Program-made: the position numbers and the translations under genes | The notes under the pieces: model-generated | The model's input: only the letters and a program-made list of their open reading frames with translations | Told to the model about the DNA's origin: nothing | Databases searched by the model: none | DNA from: Peptoclostridium sp965368085 | Lineage (GTDB): Bacteria; Bacillota; Clostridia; Peptostreptococcales; Peptostreptococcaceae | Length of the DNA: 64,000 nt | NCBI GenBank assembly: GCA_965368085.1 | Contig: CBDULP010000005.1 | Span: 50,459 to 114,458, forward strand | Direction of reading: 5' to 3' | Part shown: piece by piece, positions 18,074 through 26,405 of the stretch | How positions within the stretch are numbered: the stretch's first letter is position 1 | Layout of the letters: the number at the start of each line of letters is the position of its first letter

Positions 18074-18139
18074 TCCAACACAAATGGAAGCAATAATCTT
18101 TCCTTGTCTGTCAAACTCTCTGATAACATGTAAAAAATC
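18074..18139 (-). pseudogene. fragment of a DJ-1/PfpI-family gene
   Basis: The complement reads DFLHVIREFDRQGKIIAS followed by ICVG, which matches the region around the nucleophile-elbow cysteine of DJ-1/PfpI proteins. The IS21 end cuts it on one side and LysR sequence of the opposite strand begins on the other. Only 22 codons survive. Confidence 0.55.
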
Positions 18140-18144
18140 TTCAC

Positions 18145-18819
18145 TTAGATAATTATAATAAAATCAAAAATATTTCGGCAGATAAAGAAAATTTAAACGG
18201 ACATATTTCCATAGGAGTTTCTGAATCCATAATAGTATATAGATTACAGTCGGTGCTATCCAGATTTAGAGAAAGCTATCCAAATGCTAATATTACACTA
18301 ATAAGTGATAATTGTTCAAAGCTTAGAGAAAAGCTCTATACTGGACAAGTCGATTTAACAATAACCCTTGAACCAGCCATAGATAATAAGGATTTAGTAG
18401 TAAATAAGCTTAATGAAGAGACCCATGTTTTTATAAGCGGCTTAGGAAATAATGTAGAAAAAATAAGTGTGGATAATAAAGATGAAATAAATAAGGAATG
18501 CATTATTTTTACAGAAAAAGAATGTGCACTAAGACATTTTTTTGAAAACTATTTATATAACAAAAGTATAACCCCAAGAAGTGCATTAGAATTTTCAAGT
18601 ATTGAAGCCATAAAACAATGTGTGGCAAGTGAACTTGGCATTAGCTTATTACCTGCAATGTGTGTAAAAGATTTAATCAAAGATAAAAAAATAAGGATAA
18701 TAGGAAGTGAAGATAGTGAAATTAAATTCTTAACTCAATTGGCTTATCATAAAAATAAGTGGATATCGCCATTATTAAAAGATTTTATGAAATATTGTAT
18801 AGAATCACTATCAAATTGA
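18145..18819 (+). pseudogene. LysR-type regulator, C-terminal fragment without DNA-binding domain
   Basis: The open frame encodes about 224 residues that match the effector-binding (periplasmic-binding-protein-like) part of LysR regulators: LNGHISIGVSESI, LSRFRESYPNANITL, GQVDLTITLEP, and ASELGISLLPAMCV. The winged helix-turn-helix of about 60-80 residues and the normal start are missing. The frame begins inside a linker (LDNYNKIKNISADKENL). It is fused at the DNA level to a DJ-1 fragment, so a deletion removed the rest. It is probably non-functional as a regulator. Confidence 0.78.
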
Positions 18820-18897
18820 ATAGTGAGAAACTTGAATATTAATGTATTTGCCGAAAATACATGTGACTTCAGTTATGGGATGAATAGGCGAAAATGC

Positions 18898-18926
18898 TTA
18901 AATGTTGCTGTGTATTTGGGTATAAT
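18898..18926 (+). promoter_or_regulatory. possible promoter for the binding-protein/cyclase pair
   Basis: TTAAAT and TATAAT separated by 17 bases, about 98 bases before the lipoprotein start. Confidence 0.4.
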
Positions 18927-19023
18927 ATAGTCAGGTGGTTGATTTTTTACATATATAATCGTATGGGAATAGTTTGAGTTATCTTATGGAGTAGTTCACT
19001 AAAACATTGATGGGGGATTGTCT

Positions 19024-20454
19024 ATGAAATCAAAAAAATGGATTACGTTTGTAGTATTGGCGATTTGTATTTCGAGTTTATTTGGGTGTGGTCTGACAGG
19101 TAAGGACAAAGATCCATTAGATTCGTCGAAACCCATAACCATTACTGTATGGCATTATTATAATGGGCATATTAAAGATCGATTTGATGATCTGGTTTCT
19201 GAATTTAATGAAACAGTCGGCGTTGAAAAAGGTATTGTGGTTGATGCTCAAACTTTAGGTGATGTAAATCAGCTTGCAGATGCTGTATTTGAATCTGCAA
19301 ATTCAACTATAGGGTCCAAGCCTATACCTGATATTTTTATGGCCTATCCTGACAATGCGTTTAGGGTAAATCAAGTTTTAGAGCTAGTGGATTTAGAAAC
19401 GATTTTCTCAGAAAGTGAATTGGAACGTTATAGAGCTGGCTTTTTAGAAGAAGGCAGATTTGGATCAGATAAAAAATTATATATTTTGCCCATTGCAAAA
19501 TCTACAGAAAACTTATTTGTTAATAAGACATTTTGGGATGAATTTTCAAAAGATACAGGAGCTGATGTACAAAAATTAAGTACTTGGGAGGGCTTAACGG
19601 AAGTTGCTGAATTATATTATGAACATACGGGAAAAGCATTGTTAGGAATTGATGCCAATGCTAACTATATGCTTTCATCTGCGATGCAACTTGGAACTGA
19701 AATGTATGCTTTTGATGGTGATGAAGTACGTTTTGATTTTTCTGCTGATGTTGCCAAGAATATATGGGACTATTATTATGTTCCATATATAAAAGGTTAT
19801 TTTGAAAAAAACGGTAGATTCAGTTCGGATGATGCTAGAACGGGTAGTGTTTTGGCATATACGGGATCAACTGCAGGTGCATATTACTTCCCATCGGAAG
19901 TGACTGTTCAACAGAATGAAGTCTACAGCATAGAATCGATGACGCTTCCATATCCATACTTTAAAACAGGTAAGCCTTATGCTTTCCAGCAAGGCGCAGG
20001 TATGTGTATTGCAAAGAGTGACAAGGCGCATGAATACGCTGCGGGATTGTTTTTAAAGTGGTTTACAGAACCAGAGCAAAATATTGAATTTGCCGTTTCG
20101 ACTGGATATTTTCCTGTAATGGATGAATCTTTAGTATGGGAGAGGTTGATCGAACAAGTTGAGGTATCAGAATCTTCTGCTGCTATCATTCCAAAGATGA
20201 TCGAATCTAGCATGTATATGTTCGATAACTACGACTTTTATAATAATACACCTTTTGAAGGCAGTTATGAGTTGCGAGACTTATTGGAAAAGCACTTATT
20301 TAATAAAATTTCAATGGATTTGGAAATCTTAAATAAATGTGTTGAAAGTGGTGAAAACCGTACAGATGTTATTGAGTCTTTAACAGCTGATTCGGAATTT
20401 GAAAAGTGGTACAATCAAATTTCAAATCAAGCATCATTAATTTTATCTGAATAG
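19024..20454 (+). CDS. extracellular solute-binding lipoprotein (family 1)
   Basis: The 476-residue protein has a signal peptide with lipobox LFGC (Cys22) and then the family 1 opening (PITITVWHYYNG). A GAGMCIAKSDKAHEYAAGLFLKWFTEPEQN segment near residues 320-350 is typical of sugar-type binding proteins. No ABC permease or ATPase is nearby. Instead, a transmembrane GGDEF protein starts 17 bases later. The pair may form a sensor in which the bound ligand changes cyclic-di-GMP synthesis, which is inference. ATG 19024 is preferred over TTG 19018 because TGGGGGA ends just before 19018. Confidence 0.85.
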   Translation: MKSKKWITFVVLAICISSLFGCGLTGKDKDPLDSSKPITITVWHYYNGHIKDRFDDLVSEFNETVGVEKGIVVDAQTLGDVNQLADAVFESANSTIGSKPIPDIFMAYPDNAFRVNQVLELVDLETIFSESELERYRAGFLEEGRFGSDKKLYILPIAKSTENLFVNKTFWDEFSKDTGADVQKLSTWEGLTEVAELYYEHTGKALLGIDANANYMLSSAMQLGTEMYAFDGDEVRFDFSADVAKNIWDYYYVPYIKGYFEKNGRFSSDDARTGSVLAYTGSTAGAYYFPSEVTVQQNEVYSIESMTLPYPYFKTGKPYAFQQGAGMCIAKSDKAHEYAAGLFLKWFTEPEQNIEFAVSTGYFPVMDESLVWERLIEQVEVSESSAAIIPKMIESSMYMFDNYDFYNNTPFEGSYELRDLLEKHLFNKISMDLEILNKCVESGENRTDVIESLTADSEFEKWYNQISNQASLILSE

Positions 20455-20471
20455 CGAAAGATGTGGGTGCG

Positions 20472-22577
20472 ATGAAAAAATTTAACATGGATAAAAAGTC
20501 AGTTTTTTTTAAAATGACAAGTTTTGTAATTGTATTGATTATTATTCAGGCGATATTTTTAACGGGAACATTAATTGTTGGTGGCGTTCTTAGTCAAGCT
20601 CAAGACAATGCATTTCAATCATTTCATGACAAAGTACAAAATCGCAACAATTATATACAAAGGGAAATGAAAAACAGGTGGACCAACATGTCACCCTACA
20701 TTGAACGGATTTCTGACAATTTGTCTGATAGTGACAACAATGAGGCTTTTTTTGAATCGACTATAGACGATTTAATTGATATGCTGAGAATGACACAGAC
20801 AACCGGAGCTTTTGTTATCTTAGAGGGAGATCAATCTGATTATCCTGCACTCTACATTAGAGATTATGATCCACTCTTGAACGATTATTCCAATAAAGAC
20901 CTGTATATGATTCTTGGCTCTTCAGATTTAGCGAAAGAATATATGATACCTCTTGATAAATCTTGGAAATACAAAATGGAATTTAATGATACCAACAAAG
21001 ACTTCTTTGAAAAGCCTTTTTCAAAAGCGCCACTTACATTTAATGCTGATTTGCTGGGGTATTGGAATTCTCCATTTTTATTGTTTGAGGATGACTTACC
21101 AATAATTACATATACTATGCCGATTTTTGATGCAAATAAAGTTTTGAGAGGTGTAATTGGCATTGAACTTTCCGTGAATTATTTTAATCAGTTTTTACCA
21201 GCTACTGATTTAAAATCTAGGGATTCCATGGGATATTTAATGGGGTATAGCGCAGAGGGGGTTGAAAAAATCAAGCCTATGCTCATTACTGGTGCACTGC
21301 AAAAACGAATGATAAGGTCGAATGAAATATTTGATTTGACAAAGGTGGATTTGAATCGAGATATCTATATCATTGGAAATCACAATAGTGAAGAAAAAAT
21401 ATATGCTTGTGTTGAGCGCATGGGTCTTTATAATGCGAATACACCATTTGAAGATGAATCGTGGTATTTAATCGGAATGATGACTGAGGGTCATATTTTG
21501 AGCTATGTAAAAAAGATTCAGAAAATCTTGTGGATGTCCCTTGTTGCATCTATTGTAATTGGCATGATTGGCGGGCATATTATTAGCTATCAATTTACAA
21601 AGCCAATTACAGAATTTGTCAAACAAGTGAAGTCAAGTGAAAAGAATAAGCCAATAAGGCTTTTTCAAACAGGTCTTATGGAAATTGATGCATTATCTAG
21701 TGCAATGGAAAATGCAAATAATGCGCTTCTGGAATCAACAGTCAAAATGTCGAAAATAATTGGTTTGACAGATTTTCCAATTGGAGCATTTGAAATCAGA
21801 AGCGATTCGGATTACATATTTGTAACGGATCAGTTTCAGACAATTCTGGACATAGATAATGAAGAAATGTGTGAAATCATTAAAAGTAAAGTGTGGTTTT
21901 TGAACAAATTACAAAGTAAATTGACATCACCTGTAGAGAGTGAAAACAATGTGTATAAAATGAGTATGAAAGATGAAAAATACGTACGGGTTAAAATCAT
22001 TGAGAATGCACTTAGTACAATGGGCGTTGTGATCGATGTGAGTGATGAAGTAATTGAAAAAAATCGCATTAAAATGGAACGTGATTATGATGCATTGACT
22101 ATGATTTTTAATAGAAAGGCTGTTCAATTACGGATAGAGAATGTTATTGAAAATGTCAGGCCGCTTGATGTTGCTGCTTTGATTATGTTTGACCTCGACT
22201 ACCTTAAAAAAATCAACGATACATATGGTCATAAATGGGGGGATTTTTATATCAGTAGTGCAGCAGCTGCACTGTCTAAAATAGATGCGAATTCTAGCGT
22301 GCTGGGCAGGCGATCTGGTGATGAGTTCGTTTTATTCTTATTTGGCTTTAAAAATAAGGATGCTATCAGAAAAATCATGAATGAATTTTATGATGTATTG
22401 AGTAAAGATTTAATTACTTTTCCAGATGGATCATTAAAGCCGATTAGCATTTCAGGGGGCTTGCTTTGGATTGATAACTGGTCATTAAGCTATGATGAAT
22501 TGTTGCATAAATCAGATGAACTTTTATATGGAGCAAAAAATGAAAAAAAAGGCTATTATATAGAAGGCGATATGTAA
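20472..22577 (+). CDS. transmembrane diguanylate cyclase with extracellular sensor domain
   Basis: The 701-residue protein has an N-terminal membrane helix (about 12-35), an extracellular region of about 310 residues that resembles a Cache-type sensor, a second helix (about 350-372), a HAMP-like linker, a possible PAS region, and a C-terminal GGDEF domain (about 535-700). The catalytic signature is SGDEF in GRRSGDEFVLF, an allowed variant, with FDLDYLKKINDTYGH upstream. It is predicted to make cyclic-di-GMP. No RxxD inhibitory site was identified with confidence. It follows the solute-binding lipoprotein in the same operon. Confidence 0.88.
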   Translation: MKKFNMDKKSVFFKMTSFVIVLIIIQAIFLTGTLIVGGVLSQAQDNAFQSFHDKVQNRNNYIQREMKNRWTNMSPYIERISDNLSDSDNNEAFFESTIDDLIDMLRMTQTTGAFVILEGDQSDYPALYIRDYDPLLNDYSNKDLYMILGSSDLAKEYMIPLDKSWKYKMEFNDTNKDFFEKPFSKAPLTFNADLLGYWNSPFLLFEDDLPIITYTMPIFDANKVLRGVIGIELSVNYFNQFLPATDLKSRDSMGYLMGYSAEGVEKIKPMLITGALQKRMIRSNEIFDLTKVDLNRDIYIIGNHNSEEKIYACVERMGLYNANTPFEDESWYLIGMMTEGHILSYVKKIQKILWMSLVASIVIGMIGGHIISYQFTKPITEFVKQVKSSEKNKPIRLFQTGLMEIDALSSAMENANNALLESTVKMSKIIGLTDFPIGAFEIRSDSDYIFVTDQFQTILDIDNEEMCEIIKSKVWFLNKLQSKLTSPVESENNVYKMSMKDEKYVRVKIIENALSTMGVVIDVSDEVIEKNRIKMERDYDALTMIFNRKAVQLRIENVIENVRPLDVAALIMFDLDYLKKINDTYGHKWGDFYISSAAAALSKIDANSSVLGRRSGDEFVLFLFGFKNKDAIRKIMNEFYDVLSKDLITFPDGSLKPISISGGLLWIDNWSLSYDELLHKSDELLYGAKNEKKGYYIEGDM

Positions 22578-22672
22578 TAGATAAAAGCGTCCTCTGCATG
22601 AATATGTAAACAAAAGTGTTTTGATGAAAAGTTATCAGTAAACCTCAATAACAGATGAGAAAATCAGGAAAT

Positions 22673-22724
22673 TTCACGAGAACTGCATTGGGAAATCCAA
22701 TGTGGTTTTTTAGTTTTTTTGTAG
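22673..22724 (+). terminator. terminator resembling the ssrA terminator
   Basis: The stem ACTGCATTGG / CCAATGTGGT is followed by TTTTTTAGTTTTTTT. Over about 50 bases it aligns with the ssrA terminator region at 9758-9809, sharing CACGA, GCATTG, CAATG and GGTTTTTTAGTT. It terminates the cyclase transcript and may be the displaced original tmRNA downstream sequence. Confidence 0.75.
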
Positions 22725-22839
22725 CAATCAAAGTTGATGTTAACGAACTGTATTTAAGGAAAAAATGATGATAATTTTCAAATTTGTGGTATTCTTATAT
22801 TAAGAATGTACAATTTTGATAGAAGGAGGCGAAAACAAA

Positions 22840-24228
22840 TTGAAAAAGATATACTATATGTTGATTGCAGTGCTTTTGACAACTGGGATTTTTACGGCAA
22901 ATGCTTTTGTATCTGTTGCCCAGGAAAATGTTCAGGCTGTATGGATTGCCACGGTTTTCAACCTGGATTTCCCAAGTACAAAAAATGATGTTGTTTCTCA
23001 AAAAAATGAGTACATAGAAAAACTGGATAAATTGAAGGATGTAGGGATAAATACAGTCATAGTTCAGGTGAGGCCTAAAGCTGATGCGCTGTATCGCTCT
23101 GATATCAACCCTTGGTCGGATGTACTCACTGGAGAGCAAGGCAAAGACCCAGGTTATGATCCTATGTCTTTCATGATTGAAGAGGCACATAAAAGGGGAA
23201 TGTCATTTCACGCTTGGCTAAACCCATACAGGATAACTACTTCCGGAACGGATACAAGCGTTCTTTGTGAAACCCACCCGGCCAGATTGAATCCGGATTG
23301 GACTATGAGCTATAATGATGCCCTATATTATAATCCTGAAAAAGAGGGAGTGAAGAATCACATCGTCTCAACTGTGGAGGAAATCGTCAAGAAATATGAC
23401 GTTGATGCGGTTGTTTTCGACGATTATTTTTATCCGTCGAACTATCCTCTTCCAGACGGGGAAGGCAAGGACGGAGAAGTTGCCAACAGCAGAAGGCAGC
23501 ATATCAATGATATGGTCGAGCGTGTCAATAAGGTAATCAAGAATACGAAAAGTAATGTGATGTTTGGAATCAGTCCTTCAGGCATTTGGAAAAACAAGAT
23601 ATCTGATCCGACAGGCTCCGATACGTCAGGCAATGAGTCTTACTATTCGGTATATGCCGATACGAGAACATGGATAAAAAACGGTTGGATCGACTATGTT
23701 TCTCCTCAAATTTACTGGGAGACAGGACATAAAGCGGCAGACTATGAGACTTTAGTCAAATGGTGGTCAAATGAAGTAAATGGAACTAATGTCAAGCTGT
23801 ATATAAGCCAGGGCATATACCGGGAAGTTGTTGCAAAACAAATAGACACGCAGCTGAAAATAAATCAGAATTATTCACAGGTGAGTGGAAGCTGCTATTA
23901 TAAACTTAAGAATCTACTCGCAGATACGGCTGGGTGTAAAACGAAAATAGCCTCTTTGAACTCTGCAGATACACTCGCAGCCCAAGACAATGATATATAT
24001 GCGCTGTATCTTTCAGATAGTTCATTGAAATCCAGCCCAAGAAGCGGAACTGTTACAGCCGGTGTTTTGAATGTGAGAAGCGGAGCGGGAACACAGCACG
24101 CCGTAGTGTCTAAAATAGATGGCGGTACAAAAGTGACTATTTTAGAAGAAAATGCAGGTTGGTACAATGTCGAGCTGGAAAACGGACAAATAGGGTGGGT
24201 TATAGAAGACTATTTGAATGCAAATTAA
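22840..24228 (+). CDS. secreted GHL10-family glycosidase-like protein with SH3b domain
   Basis: The 462-residue protein has a signal peptide (about 1-27), then a glycosyl-hydrolase-like barrel of the PF02638 type (VQAVWIATVFNLDFPS, HAWLNPYRI, DGVVFDDYFYP-like segment AVVFDDYFYP, GISPSGIWKN, YVSPQIYWE) and a C-terminal bacterial SH3 domain (about 400-462, GVLNVRSGAGTQHAVV). The SH3b domain usually binds peptidoglycan, so action on the cell wall is likely. TTG 22840 is chosen because AAGGAGG at 22823-22829 precedes it by 10 bases. Confidence 0.88.
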   Translation: MKKIYYMLIAVLLTTGIFTANAFVSVAQENVQAVWIATVFNLDFPSTKNDVVSQKNEYIEKLDKLKDVGINTVIVQVRPKADALYRSDINPWSDVLTGEQGKDPGYDPMSFMIEEAHKRGMSFHAWLNPYRITTSGTDTSVLCETHPARLNPDWTMSYNDALYYNPEKEGVKNHIVSTVEEIVKKYDVDAVVFDDYFYPSNYPLPDGEGKDGEVANSRRQHINDMVERVNKVIKNTKSNVMFGISPSGIWKNKISDPTGSDTSGNESYYSVYADTRTWIKNGWIDYVSPQIYWETGHKAADYETLVKWWSNEVNGTNVKLYISQGIYREVVAKQIDTQLKINQNYSQVSGSCYYKLKNLLADTAGCKTKIASLNSADTLAAQDNDIYALYLSDSSLKSSPRSGTVTAGVLNVRSGAGTQHAVVSKIDGGTKVTILEENAGWYNVELENGQIGWVIEDYLNAN

Positions 24229-24327
24229 AAAATACACATGATTAGTCTGCAGATCAATCACTTCTATATTGTATCAGTAGGTTTCGATTTTGATTGTTCG
24301 GTATAACTGCGACAAAGTCTGTAAATG

Positions 24328-24380
24328 AATACGATATAAAGCCCGCACATGATATACTTGTGCGGGCTTTATATCGTATT
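24328..24380. terminator. perfect 22-bp inverted repeat, bidirectional terminator
   Basis: Arms 24328-24349 and 24359-24380 pair without mismatch around a 9-base loop. It separates convergent transcription of the GHL10 gene and the small minus-strand gene. Confidence 0.8.
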
Positions 24381-24448
24381 AAGGCTTTTCATGGAAATGG
24401 CAGTTTTCATATGCAGGCATGAAAATTAGATTGGCTTGCAATTCAAAA

Positions 24449-24610
24449 TCAGTCTTTCTTTTTCATGATGGCCTGGAGTATATTTGTTACTGCCAATATG
24501 CCAACTATTGAACCGCCAAGAAATCTGGCATTGAAATCATCGAGTGAGATGAACATCCAAACAGAAATAATAAGGAGTATTGACCCGAAAACAAGTTTGT
24601 TTGAATCCAT
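24449..24610 (-). CDS. small two-helix membrane protein (53 residues)
   Basis: A short frame with an excellent ribosome site (CAGGAGGTG, complement of 24616-24624) 5-6 bases before the ATG. It encodes two hydrophobic helices (LVFGSILLIISVWMFISL and FLGGSIVGILAVTNILQAI) and a basic tail MKKKD. I do not recognise the family. It lies downstream of the ABC exporter genes on the same strand and could be a small membrane accessory, but the 120-base gap leaves this open. Confidence 0.6.
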   Translation of the reverse strand: MDSNKLVFGSILLIISVWMFISLDDFNARFLGGSIVGILAVTNILQAIMKKKD

Positions 24611-24731
24611 GCAAACACCTCCTGAATATACATAACATACGAAAGAGTATTATATGTCAGGGATACCCGTTTTTCAAATGCACAAAACTGAAATCGGCCA
24701 CATTCGGAGCAACTGTACATTTGAAAAATTT

Positions 24732-25466
24732 CTACAGGTTGATCTTTTTGTCGAAAAGATAGCCCGTGAGTATAAAGAGTATTGCGGTTGTCACAATATT
24801 GACTCCAATTATGGAATTGAACAGTGACGAAAACGAGTCAGCCTGCACGTACTCCCAATTGCTCATTTTAAGAAGTGGCTTTGATATTTGTCCCATTACA
24901 AATGAAATTCCTATGAAAAACCCAAATGAAAGAGTTTTTCCGTGTTTTATATTTGAAAGCAAACTTTTTGAAAGAGCCATTGCAAGGTAAACCATTAGTA
25001 TGAATATAATGTAGTTTGAAAACATTAATATGTATGTTTTGAACATGTTTATTCCAAAATCATCCGGAAGAGTTGACATGAAATACCTGACTTCGCTGTT
25101 GTCTGCCAAGAGTAGTTTAAAGTTTACAAGCGATGCACAGGCAAATATGGCTGATACAAGAAAACATTCAATAAATACGCTGAGTATTTTTTCACCCAGT
25201 ATGGAATATCCGCTAAGCGGCGTTGAAAACAGAAAGTGGGATTCATCGCCATACAGGCATACATGGGTTCTTCTTATATGGTCGAATACAAATATTATTC
25301 CCATTATAAACATCAAAAGTGAAAGTAAAAATGAAAACAGGCCTTTAGAAGATTCGGGTTCAAGAGCGCTGCTTACCATATTGTAGTTTAGAATTACGAA
25401 AATGATAAAACCTCCAAGGAAAAATTTCCACCTTTTCATCCATTCGTATTTTATGAGCTTAAGCAT
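24732..25466 (-). CDS. ABC-2 type transporter membrane protein
   Basis: The 244-residue protein has about six hydrophobic helices and the N-terminal cytoplasmic start MLKLIKYEWMKRWKFF, typical of ABC-2 exporter permeases. It follows and overlaps the ATPase gene, so the two form an exporter, possibly for a peptide or lipid-like compound. The second ATG (25466) is chosen because GGAGG at 25476-25480 is 9 bases away, versus 3 for the first ATG at 25472. The substrate cannot be told from sequence. Confidence 0.82.
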   Translation of the reverse strand: MLKLIKYEWMKRWKFFLGGFIIFVILNYNMVSSALEPESSKGLFSFLLSLLMFIMGIIFVFDHIRRTHVCLYGDESHFLFSTPLSGYSILGEKILSVFIECFLVSAIFACASLVNFKLLLADNSEVRYFMSTLPDDFGINMFKTYILMFSNYIIFILMVYLAMALSKSLLSNIKHGKTLSFGFFIGISFVMGQISKPLLKMSNWEYVQADSFSSLFNSIIGVNIVTTAILFILTGYLFDKKINL

Positions 25467-26154
25467 GTGCATATACCTCCCTGTATATTTCGTCTATCGA
25501 CATTTGTCTTTCTTTTTTCAAATCTGCGGATGCTCCGCTTAGTATTATATTTCCTTTATTCAGGAATATGACTTCATCAAGAATCCTTTCAAGCTCGTTC
25601 ACCATGTGGCTTGAAACAAGCACCGCGTTGTTTTCGTTTTGGCACCCCAATATCACCTCTATGGTTTTTTCACGGGTTATGGGGTCTATTGCATTGAACG
25701 GCTCGTCGAGCACAAAAAGTGATGCGTCCCTTGAAAGTGCAAGCGATATTTTGACTCTTGCAAGCATTCCGCTTGAAAGTGACGAAATCTTCATGTCCTT
25801 TTCAAGTTCCATGAACTTAAGTTTTTCAGTTGCTTTTTCCATTGAGAAATCGCTGAACATGTCGCTGTAGTAGTCAAGGCAGTTCTTTATTTTCATCCAT
25901 TTTGGAAGATAGTTTGTTGTGGGCATGAAAGAGACCACGGCTTTTGTGGCAGGTCCTATCTGCCTGTCGCATATTGTCATGCTGCCGCGCGAAGGTCTTA
26001 AGAGCCCTGAGGTCATTTTCATGAATGTGGTTTTTCCGCTTCCATTGGGGCCTAAAAGTCCGTATATTTTGCCTTTTTCAAGGGTCATGTCAATGTCGCT
26101 TAAGGCGTTTTTGCCCAAGAAGCTTTTGCCTATTTTTTCAGCTTTTAGTATCAT
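25459..26154 (-). CDS. ABC transporter ATP-binding protein
   Basis: The 231-residue ATPase has Walker A GPNGSGKTT (about 35-43), signature-like LSSGMLARVKISLAL (about 135-149) and Walker B LFVLDEPFNAID. The signature deviates from LSGGQ but resembles small exporter ATPases of the YtrB/bacitracin type. It powers the permease encoded just downstream. No GntR regulator, which often leads such operons, is seen upstream. Confidence 0.9.
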   Translation of the reverse strand: MILKAEKIGKSFLGKNALSDIDMTLEKGKIYGLLGPNGSGKTTFMKMTSGLLRPSRGSMTICDRQIGPATKAVVSFMPTTNYLPKWMKIKNCLDYYSDMFSDFSMEKATEKLKFMELEKDMKISSLSSGMLARVKISLALSRDASLFVLDEPFNAIDPITREKTIEVILGCQNENNAVLVSSHMVNELERILDEVIFLNKGNIILSGASADLKKERQMSIDEIYREVYAHA

Positions 26155-26179
26155 AGTTACTCCTCCTAAAAATAGTGTA

Positions 26180-26201
26180 CGGCAGGAGATTTATCCTGCC
26201 G
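26180..26201 (-). other. hairpin in the leader of the ABC exporter
   Basis: Stem CGGCAGGA / TCCTGCCG with a 6-base loop, about 20 bases before the ribosome site of the ATPase gene. It could modulate translation; no T-run terminator is visible. Confidence 0.35.
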
Positions 26202-26405
26202 AAGAGCCGAGCAGTTACAGCTTCGGCGCATATAGAGTATAATACAAAACGGTTAAAAAATACTGTATTTAATGAGAATTTAAGGGAAATAAAAGGAAAA
26301 CATAAGGTTGGAATGATTAGTATGGTTGCAACCGTGCACAAAAATTAGAAAGGCCAGGACGCTGGGTATAATTAATGAAACACATTTTGCAAAGGAGATG
26401 ATAAT

